From the NCBI GenBank assembly GCA_021788565.1, contig JAJYKO010000417.1, forward strand, positions 1 to 5,834: DNA of 5,834 nucleotides. The letters run 5' to 3'. This document shows positions 1 through 4,930 of the stretch, one piece after another (within the stretch, counting starts at the first letter, position 1; each line of letters begins with the position of its first letter). Source of the DNA: Chloroflexota bacterium. GTDB lineage: Bacteria > Chloroflexota > UBA6077. Both the position numbers and the translations under genes were made by a program. The notes beneath the pieces were generated by a model, which had not been told where the DNA came from, did no database searches, and saw only the letters and a program-made list of their open reading frames with translations.

Positions 1-100
1 CGGCGCCCCTGGATCTTGCCTCGACGGCGGCGGTCAGAGCCGCAGCGCCCCCACCGATCACCAGCACGTCGCACTGGACCGACCGTTCTGCTCTCGGCAT
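1..100 (-). CDS. FAD-dependent oxidoreductase, N-terminal fragment (cut by window edge)
   Basis: Only the first 33 codons are present; the gene runs off the left edge. After a short polar leader (MPRAERSVQC) comes DVLVIGGGAAALTAAVEA at residues 11-28. This is a beta strand, a glycine-rich GxGxxA turn (G16, G18, A21) and a helix, the ADP-binding start of a Rossmann fold. The composition resembles the FAD_binding_2 group (fumarate reductase/succinate dehydrogenase flavoprotein, adenylylsulfate reductase alpha, L-aspartate oxidase), where this turn binds FAD. The ATG at 100-98 has a GGAGG ribosome site (113-109 on the minus strand) 7 nt upstream, which supports the start; an adjacent GTG at 103-101 is possible but less well spaced. 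It lies 113 nt downstream of the methyltransferase stop, beyond a large inverted repeat, so it may be a separate transcription unit. The nucleotide-binding fold is clear; the exact enzyme cannot be told from this fragment. Confidence 0.8.
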   Translation of the reverse strand, partial: MPRAERSVQCDVLVIGGGAAALTAAVEARSRGA

Positions 101-121
101 CACGCAACCTCCGGATAGCAG

Positions 122-186
122 GTTCTGAGTTCTGGGTTCTGGGTTCTGAGTCCTATACCCAGAACTCAGAACCCAGAACTCAGAAC
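122..186. repeat. Inverted repeat made of 7-nt GTTCTGR units
   Basis: The left arm holds four tandem heptads (GTTCTGA, GTTCTGG, GTTCTGG, GTTCTGA at 122-149). The right arm holds four complementary heptads (CCAGAAC, TCAGAAC, CCAGAAC, TCAGAAC at 159-186). Extended to 122-151 and 157-186, the arms pair over 30 positions with two mismatches (142/166 and 149/159), around a 5-nt loop at 152-156. Both mismatches fall on the variable A/G position of a heptad. It sits between the methyltransferase stop and the flavoprotein start, so in RNA it would form a very strong hairpin that could terminate, attenuate or stabilise the message. No T-tract follows on either strand. It may equally be a dispersed intergenic repeat family. 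Confidence 0.85.
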
Positions 187-198
187 TGGCATCTGACG

Positions 199-214
199 GC
201 TGATAGCTATCAGC
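199..214. repeat. 16-bp perfect palindrome at the methyltransferase 3' end
   Basis: GCTGATAGCTATCAGC is a perfect 16-bp dyad. Its last base is the first base of the minus-strand TAG stop of the methyltransferase gene (214-216). It has no loop, so it suits a DNA site bound by a dimeric protein, or part of a repeat element together with the heptad hairpin 12 nt away, better than an RNA terminator. No function is assigned. Confidence 0.6.
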
Positions 215-1050
215 TACTTCGGTCGCTGCAGGATGACGATGTGCTGGTGGGCGATGTTCGGCACATAGGCGTACGGGTAGCCGTAGGGCCGCAGTCGCGT
301 CCCAGCCTGATACCAAACCTTCTCACCCTTGGGCACGAAGCCAGCCGCTTTGGCGCGGCGTGCGAGGTCCGCGTGACTGAATATGTACTCGCCATTCTGG
401 TAGGAGTTGCGCACGATCACGGCCATGTACCGCTCAGGCTTGAGCACCCGCAAAGAGGCCGCGAACAGCTGCTCCATGGCATCGAGGTATGACTCGTAGC
501 CGTCCAGGTTCGCCAGATCCCTGGGGTCGTCGGAGCGCATGTCGTAGTCGGTCCGCCGGTTGGCAAAGGTGCCGTCGTACCGGCCGTCACACATGGTGCG
601 CTCGAGATGGACGTTGTAGGGCGGGTCTGTGGCGATGAAGTCAAAGGATGCCTCATCCATAAGTCCGAGCTCCTCCAGGCAATCCCCGTCGATCAACTCG
701 TAGCCCTTGATTGTCCCACCGGACTGCTCGACGACCCTTTTGTAGACCTCGATCCAGCGCGGGTTGATCTCTATGCCCACGCACTCCCGAGGCGGCTCGC
801 AAAGGGCAGCGCCGATCAGGGTGCCGCCGACCCCGGCGAAAGGATCGAGCACCCGGCCGTCCGCCTTGGTGAAGAACTCGATGAGCGAGCGCATCAGCTG
901 GGGGGGCTTGTTCGCCCCATGGGCCTTGCGCAGCGCATGGCCATACTCAGATGGGTAAGTGGTGGTGATCACCGATTTGGTGAAGTAGAGCCACTCCTCT
1001 CCAGAGAGGTCGTTCAGCGAGTTCTTCGGATGCCTGGCCATCTGTTCCAT
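214..1050 (-). CDS. Solitary DNA methyltransferase (N6-adenine/N4-cytosine, DPPY type)
   Basis: This 278-residue protein is an S-adenosylmethionine-dependent amino-methyltransferase. Visible motifs are motif I, LDPFAGVGGT (68-77, AdoMet binding); motif II, GIEINP (92-97); and the catalytic motif IV, TDPPYN (141-146), which takes the target amino group. Motif I precedes motif IV, so it is not the usual beta order. The segment between them is short, and about 130 residues follow motif IV (including RPYGYPYAYVPN at 254-265), where target recognition may lie. The N-terminal SLNDLSGEEWLYFTKS (11-26) looks like a conserved lead-in to the AdoMet pocket. The ATG at 1050 is preceded by AGGGG, which overlaps the stop of the upstream hydratase gene 5 nt away, so the two are probably co-transcribed. 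No restriction endonuclease or specificity gene is adjacent, so it looks like an orphan enzyme. Substrate base and recognition sequence cannot be read from the sequence; methylation of a non-DNA substrate is less likely. Confidence 0.88.
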   Translation of the reverse strand: MEQMARHPKNSLNDLSGEEWLYFTKSVITTTYPSEYGHALRKAHGANKPPQLMRSLIEFFTKADGRVLDPFAGVGGTLIGAALCEPPRECVGIEINPRWIEVYKRVVEQSGGTIKGYELIDGDCLEELGLMDEASFDFIATDPPYNVHLERTMCDGRYDGTFANRRTDYDMRSDDPRDLANLDGYESYLDAMEQLFAASLRVLKPERYMAVIVRNSYQNGEYIFSHADLARRAKAAGFVPKGEKVWYQAGTRLRPYGYPYAYVPNIAHQHIVILQRPK

Positions 1051-1055
1051 GACCC

Positions 1056-1844
1056 CTAGTCCACGAAATAAGCCGACACGGATCCGAGGCGGTCAAAGGT
1101 AGCCTTGTAGTACTCGCCAGCGTGGACGTCCGGCGCCACAACCAGCGCCCCGGGAAGCACCACATCGCCAGCCTTTATTCCGCTTCCGTGCTCCGCAAGT
1201 CTGTTGGCCAGCCATGCCACCACATCCACAGGGTTGCCCATCACCGCGGCACCGGCACCAGTGGAGACCAGCCGGCCGTTTCGCTCGAGAATGACGCCTA
1301 GAAGCCGAAGGTCGAGTCCCTTCACGGGAGTCAGGGTCCCGCCAAGCACCACCCGGGCCGCGAAGGCGTTGTCGGCGGAGATGTCCTGGAGGGCGAACTT
1401 CCAGTCGCGGATACGAGCGGCTGGGATCTCGAAGGCTGGCATGACGCCGGCGGTGGCGGCCAGCACCTGGGCGGCGGTGACGCCTGGACCGGCCAGATCG
1501 CGCTTCATAACGAAGGCAATCTCCGGCTCGATCTTTGGCTGAGTCAGGGTAGAGACACTTATTGGTTCCCCTTCCCTCACGAACATGTCGCTCATCAAGT
1601 GACCGAAGACTGGCTCGTGGACCCCCAGCACCTGCTGGACGGCGGGATTGGTCAGGGCGACCTTCTTGCCGACGACGACCCGCCCGCTGTTGGTACGCCG
1701 CTGTACCAACGCCATCTGGACGGCGTAGGCTTCGTCCGGCGAGATGTCAGGGTGGGATAGGACGATCTGGTCGATCTGTCGGTGGCCCTCCTCGGCCGCG
1801 AGCAGTTTCTGGGCAGTCTCATTTATCTGCGACTGGGTAACCAC
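1056..1844 (-). CDS. 2-keto-4-pentenoate hydratase / 4-oxalocrotonate decarboxylase family (MhpD/DmpE-like)
   Basis: From the GTG at 1844 the product is 262 residues, the usual size of this fumarylacetoacetase-fold family. Family members hydrate 2-hydroxypenta-2,4-dienoate to 4-hydroxy-2-oxovalerate, or decarboxylate 4-oxalocrotonate, in the meta-cleavage pathway of aromatic catabolism, using a divalent metal in the cytoplasm. Recognisable blocks are GKKVALTNPAVQQVLGV (59-75), PKIEPEIAF (103-111), PAFEIPAARI (136-145), DISADNAF (154-161), GNPVDVVAWLANRL (203-216) and the C-terminal RLGSVSAYF (252-260). E106, E108 and E139 sit where the family's metal-binding acidic residues are expected. The frame stays open upstream to 1943, but that extension is proline/alanine-rich, lacks family similarity and would bury a good AGGAGG site, so GTG is preferred. 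No other meta-cleavage gene is in view, so hydratase and decarboxylase cannot be separated. The methyltransferase gene follows after 5 nt. Confidence 0.87.
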   Translation of the reverse strand: MVTQSQINETAQKLLAAEEGHRQIDQIVLSHPDISPDEAYAVQMALVQRRTNSGRVVVGKKVALTNPAVQQVLGVHEPVFGHLMSDMFVREGEPISVSTLTQPKIEPEIAFVMKRDLAGPGVTAAQVLAATAGVMPAFEIPAARIRDWKFALQDISADNAFAARVVLGGTLTPVKGLDLRLLGVILERNGRLVSTGAGAAVMGNPVDVVAWLANRLAEHGSGIKAGDVVLPGALVVAPDVHAGEYYKATFDRLGSVSAYFVD

Positions 1845-1854
1845 GAATCTGTTG

Positions 1855-1860
1855 CCTCCT
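1855..1860 (-). promoter_or_regulatory. Shine-Dalgarno site fixing the hydratase GTG start
   Basis: Read on the minus strand this is AGGAGG, ending 10 nt before the GTG at 1844-1842. The spacing is slightly long but usable. It is the only strong ribosome site near the family-expected start and argues against the longer reading from 1943. Confidence 0.6.
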
Positions 1861-1915
1861 GTGGGTGCCCCGAGTGTGAGGACGCCAACGGCGTGGGCAG
1901 GGGCTGGTGGCGAGA

Positions 1916-1924
1916 AGTATATCA
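1916..1924 (-). promoter_or_regulatory. Candidate extended -10 promoter for the hydratase-methyltransferase operon
   Basis: On the minus strand the sequence is TGATATACT: a TGn extension directly before TATACT, which matches TATAAT at five of six positions. No convincing -35 hexamer lies 16-18 nt upstream, as is typical of extended -10 promoters. Transcription would start near 1908 and leave a leader of about 64 nt before the GTG at 1844. This is inferred from consensus only. Confidence 0.4.
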
Positions 1925-1936
1925 CCGCCAGGCGGT
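1924..1936. promoter_or_regulatory. Perfect dyad abutting the candidate promoter (possible operator)
   Basis: ACCGCC-A-GGCGGT is a perfect 6-1-6 inverted repeat. It overlaps the TG of the extended -10 element by one base and covers the space between the -10 and any -35 region. This placement suits a repressor or activator of the hydratase operon. A second inverted repeat, CCGGG-GCAAG-CCCGG, lies at 1948-1962. No regulator gene lies next to it, so the binding protein is unknown. Confidence 0.35.
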
Positions 1937-2009
1937 AACTCACGAGCCCGGGGCAAGCCCGGAACTCAGTCCAGGGAGGCGCCAGCTTCTATCCTGTGAT
2001 GGGTTCCGG

Positions 2010-2015
2010 TAGAAT
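2010..2015 (+). promoter_or_regulatory. Candidate -10 hexamer giving a leaderless transcript
   Basis: TAGAAT matches TATAAT at five of six positions and ends exactly 7 nt before the ATG at 2023. Transcription would therefore start at or next to the A of the start codon. This agrees with the lack of a clear Shine-Dalgarno site before this gene, in contrast to the strong ones elsewhere in the window. The -35 position (TTCTAT near 1987-1992) is weak. Confidence 0.4.
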
Positions 2016-2022
2016 CGGAAAC

Positions 2023-2802
2023 ATGGACATTCTCCTACTCAAGCTGATACTTACGCCGGCACTGATCGCGGCGGCTAGTCTCGCGGGTCGCCGCTGGGGA
2101 CCGGCGATAAGTGGCTGGCTCGTGGGACTTCCACTTACTTCCGCACCGGTCGCGTTCTTCCTTGCGCTTGCCCATGGGACGGCCTTCGCCGCGGCTGCCG
2201 CCCTCGGCATCCTCGCTGGGACGATCTCGCAGGTGGCGTTCTGCCTGACCTACGGGTGGCTCGCTCCTCGCTTCGGTTGGCCCCTCACCGTCGCGGCAGG
2301 CTCTCTCGTCTTCGCGGCCTCGACCGCGGCACTCCAACGCCTGGATACGTCCGCGCTGCCTCTCTTCCTGGCCGTGGTCGCAACCCTCCTCGTGGCCCTC
2401 CGGGTCATGCCAGGGGACATTGATGCTGCCATCCCGAAGACGAACTCGAATCCAGGCTGGGATATCCCCACCAGGATGATTGTGGCGACCGCCTACGTCT
2501 TGCTGGTCACGGCGGTGGCGCCTGCCCTCGGTCCACAGCTGACCGGGCTGGTGGCTCCGTTTCCACTCTACGCCACCATCCTGGCGGTCTTTGCCAATCA
2601 GCTTGAAGGAGCAGCGTCGGCGACCAGGGTACTTCGGGGCTTGCTCCTCGGTTTATTTGCCTTCGCGGGCTTCTTCCTGGCGCTTGCGATACTGATAGAG
2701 CCAGCCGGCATCGCGCTCGCTTTCGTTACCGCCGTCGTCGTAGCCCTCACGATCCAGGCGGGTTCGCTCTGGGTCCTTCGACGGACAGATGGATCGCCTT
2801 GA
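2023..2802 (+). CDS. Uncharacterised polytopic inner-membrane protein with internal duplication
   Basis: The 259-residue product is mostly hydrophobic, with about eight or nine predicted membrane segments: roughly 3-20, 28-50, 54-78, 86-104, 111-127, 151-168, 174-192, 202-222 and 228-250. A polar loop containing GDIDAAIPKTNSNPGWDIP lies at 131-149. The two halves are related: residues 26-66 and 170-210 align without gaps (13 of 41 identical), with GP, G, PL, A, F and G conserved in phase. The first half carries GWLVGLPLTSAPVAFFLAL (31-49), a block I associate with uncharacterised bacterial membrane proteins. Such inverted or tandem halves are common in transporters, so a transporter or exporter role is possible but unproven. 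The frame also opens at GTG 1996 and ATG 1999; the ATG at 2023 is preferred because the hydrophobic segment starts there and a -10-like hexamer sits 7 nt upstream. It is divergent from the hydratase gene and 246 nt from the ferredoxin operon. Confidence 0.75.
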   Translation: MDILLLKLILTPALIAAASLAGRRWGPAISGWLVGLPLTSAPVAFFLALAHGTAFAAAAALGILAGTISQVAFCLTYGWLAPRFGWPLTVAAGSLVFAASTAALQRLDTSALPLFLAVVATLLVALRVMPGDIDAAIPKTNSNPGWDIPTRMIVATAYVLLVTAVAPALGPQLTGLVAPFPLYATILAVFANQLEGAASATRVLRGLLLGLFAFAGFFLALAILIEPAGIALAFVTAVVVALTIQAGSLWVLRRTDGSP

Positions 2803-2854
2803 AGGCAGCTCAGCCGCTGACCAAGTGGTCGCTCGGGACCGCAGCTGTGCCTTC
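2801..2854 (+). terminator. Possible branched stem-loop at the end of the membrane protein gene
   Basis: GAAGGCA (2801-2807) pairs with TGCCTTC (2848-2854), and the pairing continues with GCT/AGC across a 2-nt bulge. Inside it GACCA-AG-TGGTC (2819-2830) forms a second small hairpin. The structure starts within the TGA stop codon (2800-2802). It could end the upstream transcript, but no T-tract follows. Between it and the next ribosome site (2855-3036) I see no gene and no convincing promoter. Confidence 0.3.
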
Positions 2855-2945
2855 CAGAAGTTCAACACCCCCGTTAACCCTTTGGCGGCGCAATAGGCCC
2901 CCGTTCGGACGAGGTCGACTTCATACTATCGTCCGCTTCCCATTC

Positions 2946-2966
2946 ATCCCTTCAGGGGATGTCCCC
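2946..2966. promoter_or_regulatory. Two overlapping short dyads upstream of the ferredoxin operon
   Basis: ATCCC-TTCAG-GGGAT (2946-2960) overlaps GGGGA-TG-TCCCC (2955-2966). Both are short inverted repeats about 80-100 nt before the first operon gene, where an operator could lie. Such arms occur by chance in GC-rich DNA, so the call is tentative. Confidence 0.22.
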
Positions 2967-3036
2967 ACAGGTTAGGCGCGCTACGCTGGCAGCGAAGGTT
3001 GGACTTCCACCTGCGGTATCACCTCGATGCTTGATG

Positions 3037-3043
3037 AAGGAGG
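3037..3043 (+). promoter_or_regulatory. Shine-Dalgarno site fixing the start of membrane protein A1
   Basis: AAGGAGG ends 5 nt before the ATG at 3049. The frame is open back to 2959, with another ATG at 3034, but that start would place this ribosome site inside the coding region. The paralogue A2 also begins at the matching MTPDQ, which confirms 3049. Confidence 0.8.
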
Positions 3044-3048
3044 CGAAT

Positions 3049-3663
3049 ATGACCCCAGACCAGATCTCGCAAGCCATCGCCAGCGCGCTCTCCAACGGAG
3101 GCGAACAGCTGGTCGAGGGCACGTTGGCGGCAGTGCTCCCGATCCTGTGGATGCTGATGCTCGCCCTACACCTCGCTCGACCGTACATGATCAACGTCGT
3201 GCAGAAGTTCTCTCTGCGGTTGGGTGCGGATATCTGGTGGCTCGCGTACGTGGCAATCCGCGATTTCGTGATCCTGCTCACCTTCGGGCTCAGCTTCATG
3301 TTCTTCTTCCCCGACGTGATGACGGGCAAAGACCTGCCGGTGACCGCACCGCTCGCCGCGCTCTGCCTCTTTGCTGTGCTCGTCGTAAAGCTGGTCCGCG
3401 ATGTTGACGAGGATCCCATGGCCTTCAGGCTGACCAGCATGCTTCTTGGATTGGGAGCGCTCCTCTATCTGGTCCCGACTCTTCTAGGTGTGCAGGCAAC
3501 CCAGATCGGTGTCAACCCAGGGCTCGCGCAGGCACTGGTCTCACACGACAACATCGGTCTGGCGCTCGTAGCGACGTATAGCTCGCTACTTGGGGCGGCT
3601 CTGTTGGGTGGGTATGCCGCACTACACACGCTGCGCTCAACCAGCACCACAGAAGCGCGGTAG
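3049..3663 (+). CDS. Membrane protein A1 of an A-ferredoxin-A operon (function unknown)
   Basis: This 204-residue protein has about five membrane segments (near 22-44, 62-88, 99-116, 127-148 and 167-192). It begins with a short amphipathic stretch shared with its paralogue (MTPDQ). The strongest conserved block is ALHLARPYMI (39-48) followed by KFSLRLGADIWWLAYV (53-68) and RD (71-72); KLVRD (114-118) and LYLVP (139-143) follow. No signal peptide or cofactor motif is apparent. Of its histidines only H41 is conserved in A2, so a classical bis-histidine haem site like those of NarI or SdhC is not supported. It is the first gene of a three-gene operon, and the ferredoxin-like gene starts 10 nt after its TAG. 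By analogy with other iron-sulfur/membrane pairs it may anchor the ferredoxin and pass electrons to or from the quinone pool; this is inference. The family is not one I recognise. Confidence 0.82.
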   Translation: MTPDQISQAIASALSNGGEQLVEGTLAAVLPILWMLMLALHLARPYMINVVQKFSLRLGADIWWLAYVAIRDFVILLTFGLSFMFFFPDVMTGKDLPVTAPLAALCLFAVLVVKLVRDVDEDPMAFRLTSMLLGLGALLYLVPTLLGVQATQIGVNPGLAQALVSHDNIGLALVATYSSLLGAALLGGYAALHTLRSTSTTEAR

Positions 3664-3673
3664 GGAGGCACGA

Positions 3674-4192
3674 ATGGCAGGCTTCCGCTTCTCCTTCGAT
3701 CCCAACGAGTGCCTGAACTGCGGCGTGTGCGTGGATGTTTGCCCGGTCCGTTCCCTCGACATGACGCGCCCGCAAACCTCGGGGCCCGAGCCGGAAAGTC
3801 AAGTCCCTGGTGTGCCGTCCGCGAATCAGTCCTGGATGACGGTCTCCCCAATACAGGTCGCGCGCTGCACCGGCTGCATGGTGTGCGCTATGGAGTGCCC
3901 GATGGGCATCATCCACGTCGACAAGGTGGAAGGCGACGTCCCGTTCGCACCACCGCAAGGGCTGCTTGTGCGTGAGCCGGAATATGATCCCGGGCACTGG
4001 CAGGCTCTCTCCGACTTCACCCGAGTATCGCGCAAGGACCGCCCTGCGGGGGATCCCTGGGGTGCCGAGCACAAGTGGCGACCGGTGCGTCGGGACGAGA
4101 CGTGGCGGGTTTGGCGAACGTGGCAGACCAACAAGGATACGACACAGGCGCGGGTGGCCGCGAAAACGAAGACTTTTACCGAAGAGGAGTGA
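3674..4192 (+). CDS. Two-cluster [4Fe-4S] ferredoxin-like electron-transfer protein
   Basis: The product is 172 residues with two canonical CxxCxxCxxxCP motifs: C13, C16, C19, C23 (ECLNCGVCVDVCP) and C65, C68, C71, C75 (RCTGCMVCAMECP). Each set should bind one [4Fe-4S] cluster. The motifs are separated by a polar, proline-rich insert (about residues 30-57) longer than in compact bacterial ferredoxins. A tail of about 95 residues after the second motif is rich in Trp, Arg and Asp (for example KWRPVRRDETWRVWRTWQ at 134-151) and could be a docking surface. No signal peptide or membrane segment is present, so it is probably cytoplasmic, held to the membrane by A1 and/or A2. The ATG at 3674 has GGGAGG 5 nt upstream; the frame is open further back but overlaps A1. 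The cluster motifs are certain; the partner enzyme and electron donor are unknown, as no catalytic subunit lies in the operon. Confidence 0.9.
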   Translation: MAGFRFSFDPNECLNCGVCVDVCPVRSLDMTRPQTSGPEPESQVPGVPSANQSWMTVSPIQVARCTGCMVCAMECPMGIIHVDKVEGDVPFAPPQGLLVREPEYDPGHWQALSDFTRVSRKDRPAGDPWGAEHKWRPVRRDETWRVWRTWQTNKDTTQARVAAKTKTFTEEE

Positions 4193-4195
4193 ACG

Positions 4196-4858
4196 ATGAC
4201 ACCTGATCAACTCGCCGGCGCGATCACTTCCGGCTTGGTGAACGGCGGACAGGCGTGGGTCATCCAGACAGCGGCGGCGATGCTGCCCGCGTTCTGGATC
4301 CTTACCCTCGCGTTGCACCTGAGCCGGCCCTACATGATCCGAATGTTGCACAAGTTCACCCTGCGCTTCGGCGCGGATATCTGGTGGCTGGCCTACGTGC
4401 TAGTGCGAGATGCCGTCATGATGATGACGTTCGGCGTGGGGATCATGCTGTTTTACCCCAACCTCGTGGAGGGCAGCGCGCTTCCCCTGACGGGCTCACT
4501 GGCGACAGCGGTTCTCCTGCTGGCTCTGGCGGTGAAGCTGACGCGTGATGCAGACGACAATGCCGCCGACTTTCGCCTCACAACCATCCTGGTGCTGGTC
4601 GCCGCGGCGCTCTATCTCGTACCGCAGGTCTTTGGAGTCGAAGCCGCCGATCAGGATTACATGAGCGCGGTCAGCGCGTTTCTCACGACCAGCAGCAATC
4701 TCGCGTGGGCGATGCCGTTGCTGTATGTCAGTTACCTGGTGCTGATCGGGACGGCAGGTTACCTGTTCACAGCTGTGACGTTCTTCAAGGTAAGAAGGCC
4801 GGCCTCGCGCCGCCCAACTCGTATCGCAGAAAGGGATAAGGCCGCGACGGCAGCGTAA
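4196..4858 (+). CDS. Membrane protein A2, paralogue of A1, last gene of the ferredoxin operon
   Basis: This 220-residue protein has about five membrane segments. It aligns without gaps to A1 over the first 150 residues, with 81 identical by my count. Shared blocks include MTPDQ, ALHLxRPYMI (39-48), LRxGADIWWLAYV (56-68), RD (71-72) with TFG (78-80), and LYLVP (139-143). After residue 150 the two diverge: A2 has the loop ADQDYMSAVSAFLTTSSN, a last membrane segment near 170-197, and a basic tail (KVRRPASRRPTR, 198-209) that should lie in the cytoplasm under the positive-inside rule. The ATG lies 3 nt after the ferredoxin TGA, and its GAGGAG ribosome site is inside the end of that gene, so translation is probably coupled. 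Retaining two diverged copies around one ferredoxin suggests a heteromeric membrane base. Function is not known. Confidence 0.82.
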   Translation: MTPDQLAGAITSGLVNGGQAWVIQTAAAMLPAFWILTLALHLSRPYMIRMLHKFTLRFGADIWWLAYVLVRDAVMMMTFGVGIMLFYPNLVEGSALPLTGSLATAVLLLALAVKLTRDADDNAADFRLTTILVLVAAALYLVPQVFGVEAADQDYMSAVSAFLTTSSNLAWAMPLLYVSYLVLIGTAGYLFTAVTFFKVRRPASRRPTRIAERDKAATAA

Positions 4859-4870
4859 TCCCCGGAGTCG

Positions 4871-4915
4871 AAGTTGAGACCCCCGAGGTCTCGGAGACCT
4901 CGGGGGTCTCAACTT
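4871..4915. terminator. Long perfect hairpin between convergent genes (probable bidirectional terminator)
   Basis: Arms of 22 nt (AAGTTGAGACCCCCGAGGTC... and its exact complement) surround a single central base at 4893; realistically this is a 20-bp stem with the loop TCGGA. It starts 12 nt after the A2 stop and 15 nt after the response regulator stop on the other strand, symmetrical between the two converging genes. The outer AAGTTGA/TCAACTT pairs give short A and T runs on both sides, but there is no long U-tract. Confidence 0.8.
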
Positions 4916-4930
4916 GCGCTCTGCGCCGCC

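Noticed and set aside
122..186. A small CRISPR-like array
   Set aside because: The units are 7 nt, contiguous and inverted in the second half; there are no spacers and no cas genes.
16..492. Plus-strand open frame across the heptad repeat
   Set aside because: It runs antisense to the flavoprotein and methyltransferase genes, and part of its product is just the translated repeat.
1845..1943. N-terminal extension of the hydratase to 295 residues
   Set aside because: The extension lacks family similarity, would contain the AGGAGG ribosome site and overlaps the candidate promoter; the 262-residue form matches the family length.
2904..2929. Sigma-70-type promoter (TTCGGA ... TACTAT) for the ferredoxin operon
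   Set aside because: The hexamers match poorly (3 of 6 and 4 of 6) and the spacing is only 14 nt.
3034..3048. Alternative ATG for A1 (MKEAN before MTPDQ)
   Set aside because: The ribosome site AAGGAGG lies inside it, and the paralogue begins at the equivalent of 3049.
3512..4351. Long minus-strand open frame (279 codons) antisense to the ferredoxin operon
   Set aside because: It is opposite clear cysteine-motif and membrane-protein genes, has no recognisable domain and reads as a low-information Arg/Pro/His-rich shadow, common in GC-rich DNA.
3049..4858. Assignment of A1/A2 as haem-b anchors like NarI or SdhC
   Set aside because: Only one histidine (H41) is shared between the paralogues, so paired axial ligands are not supported.
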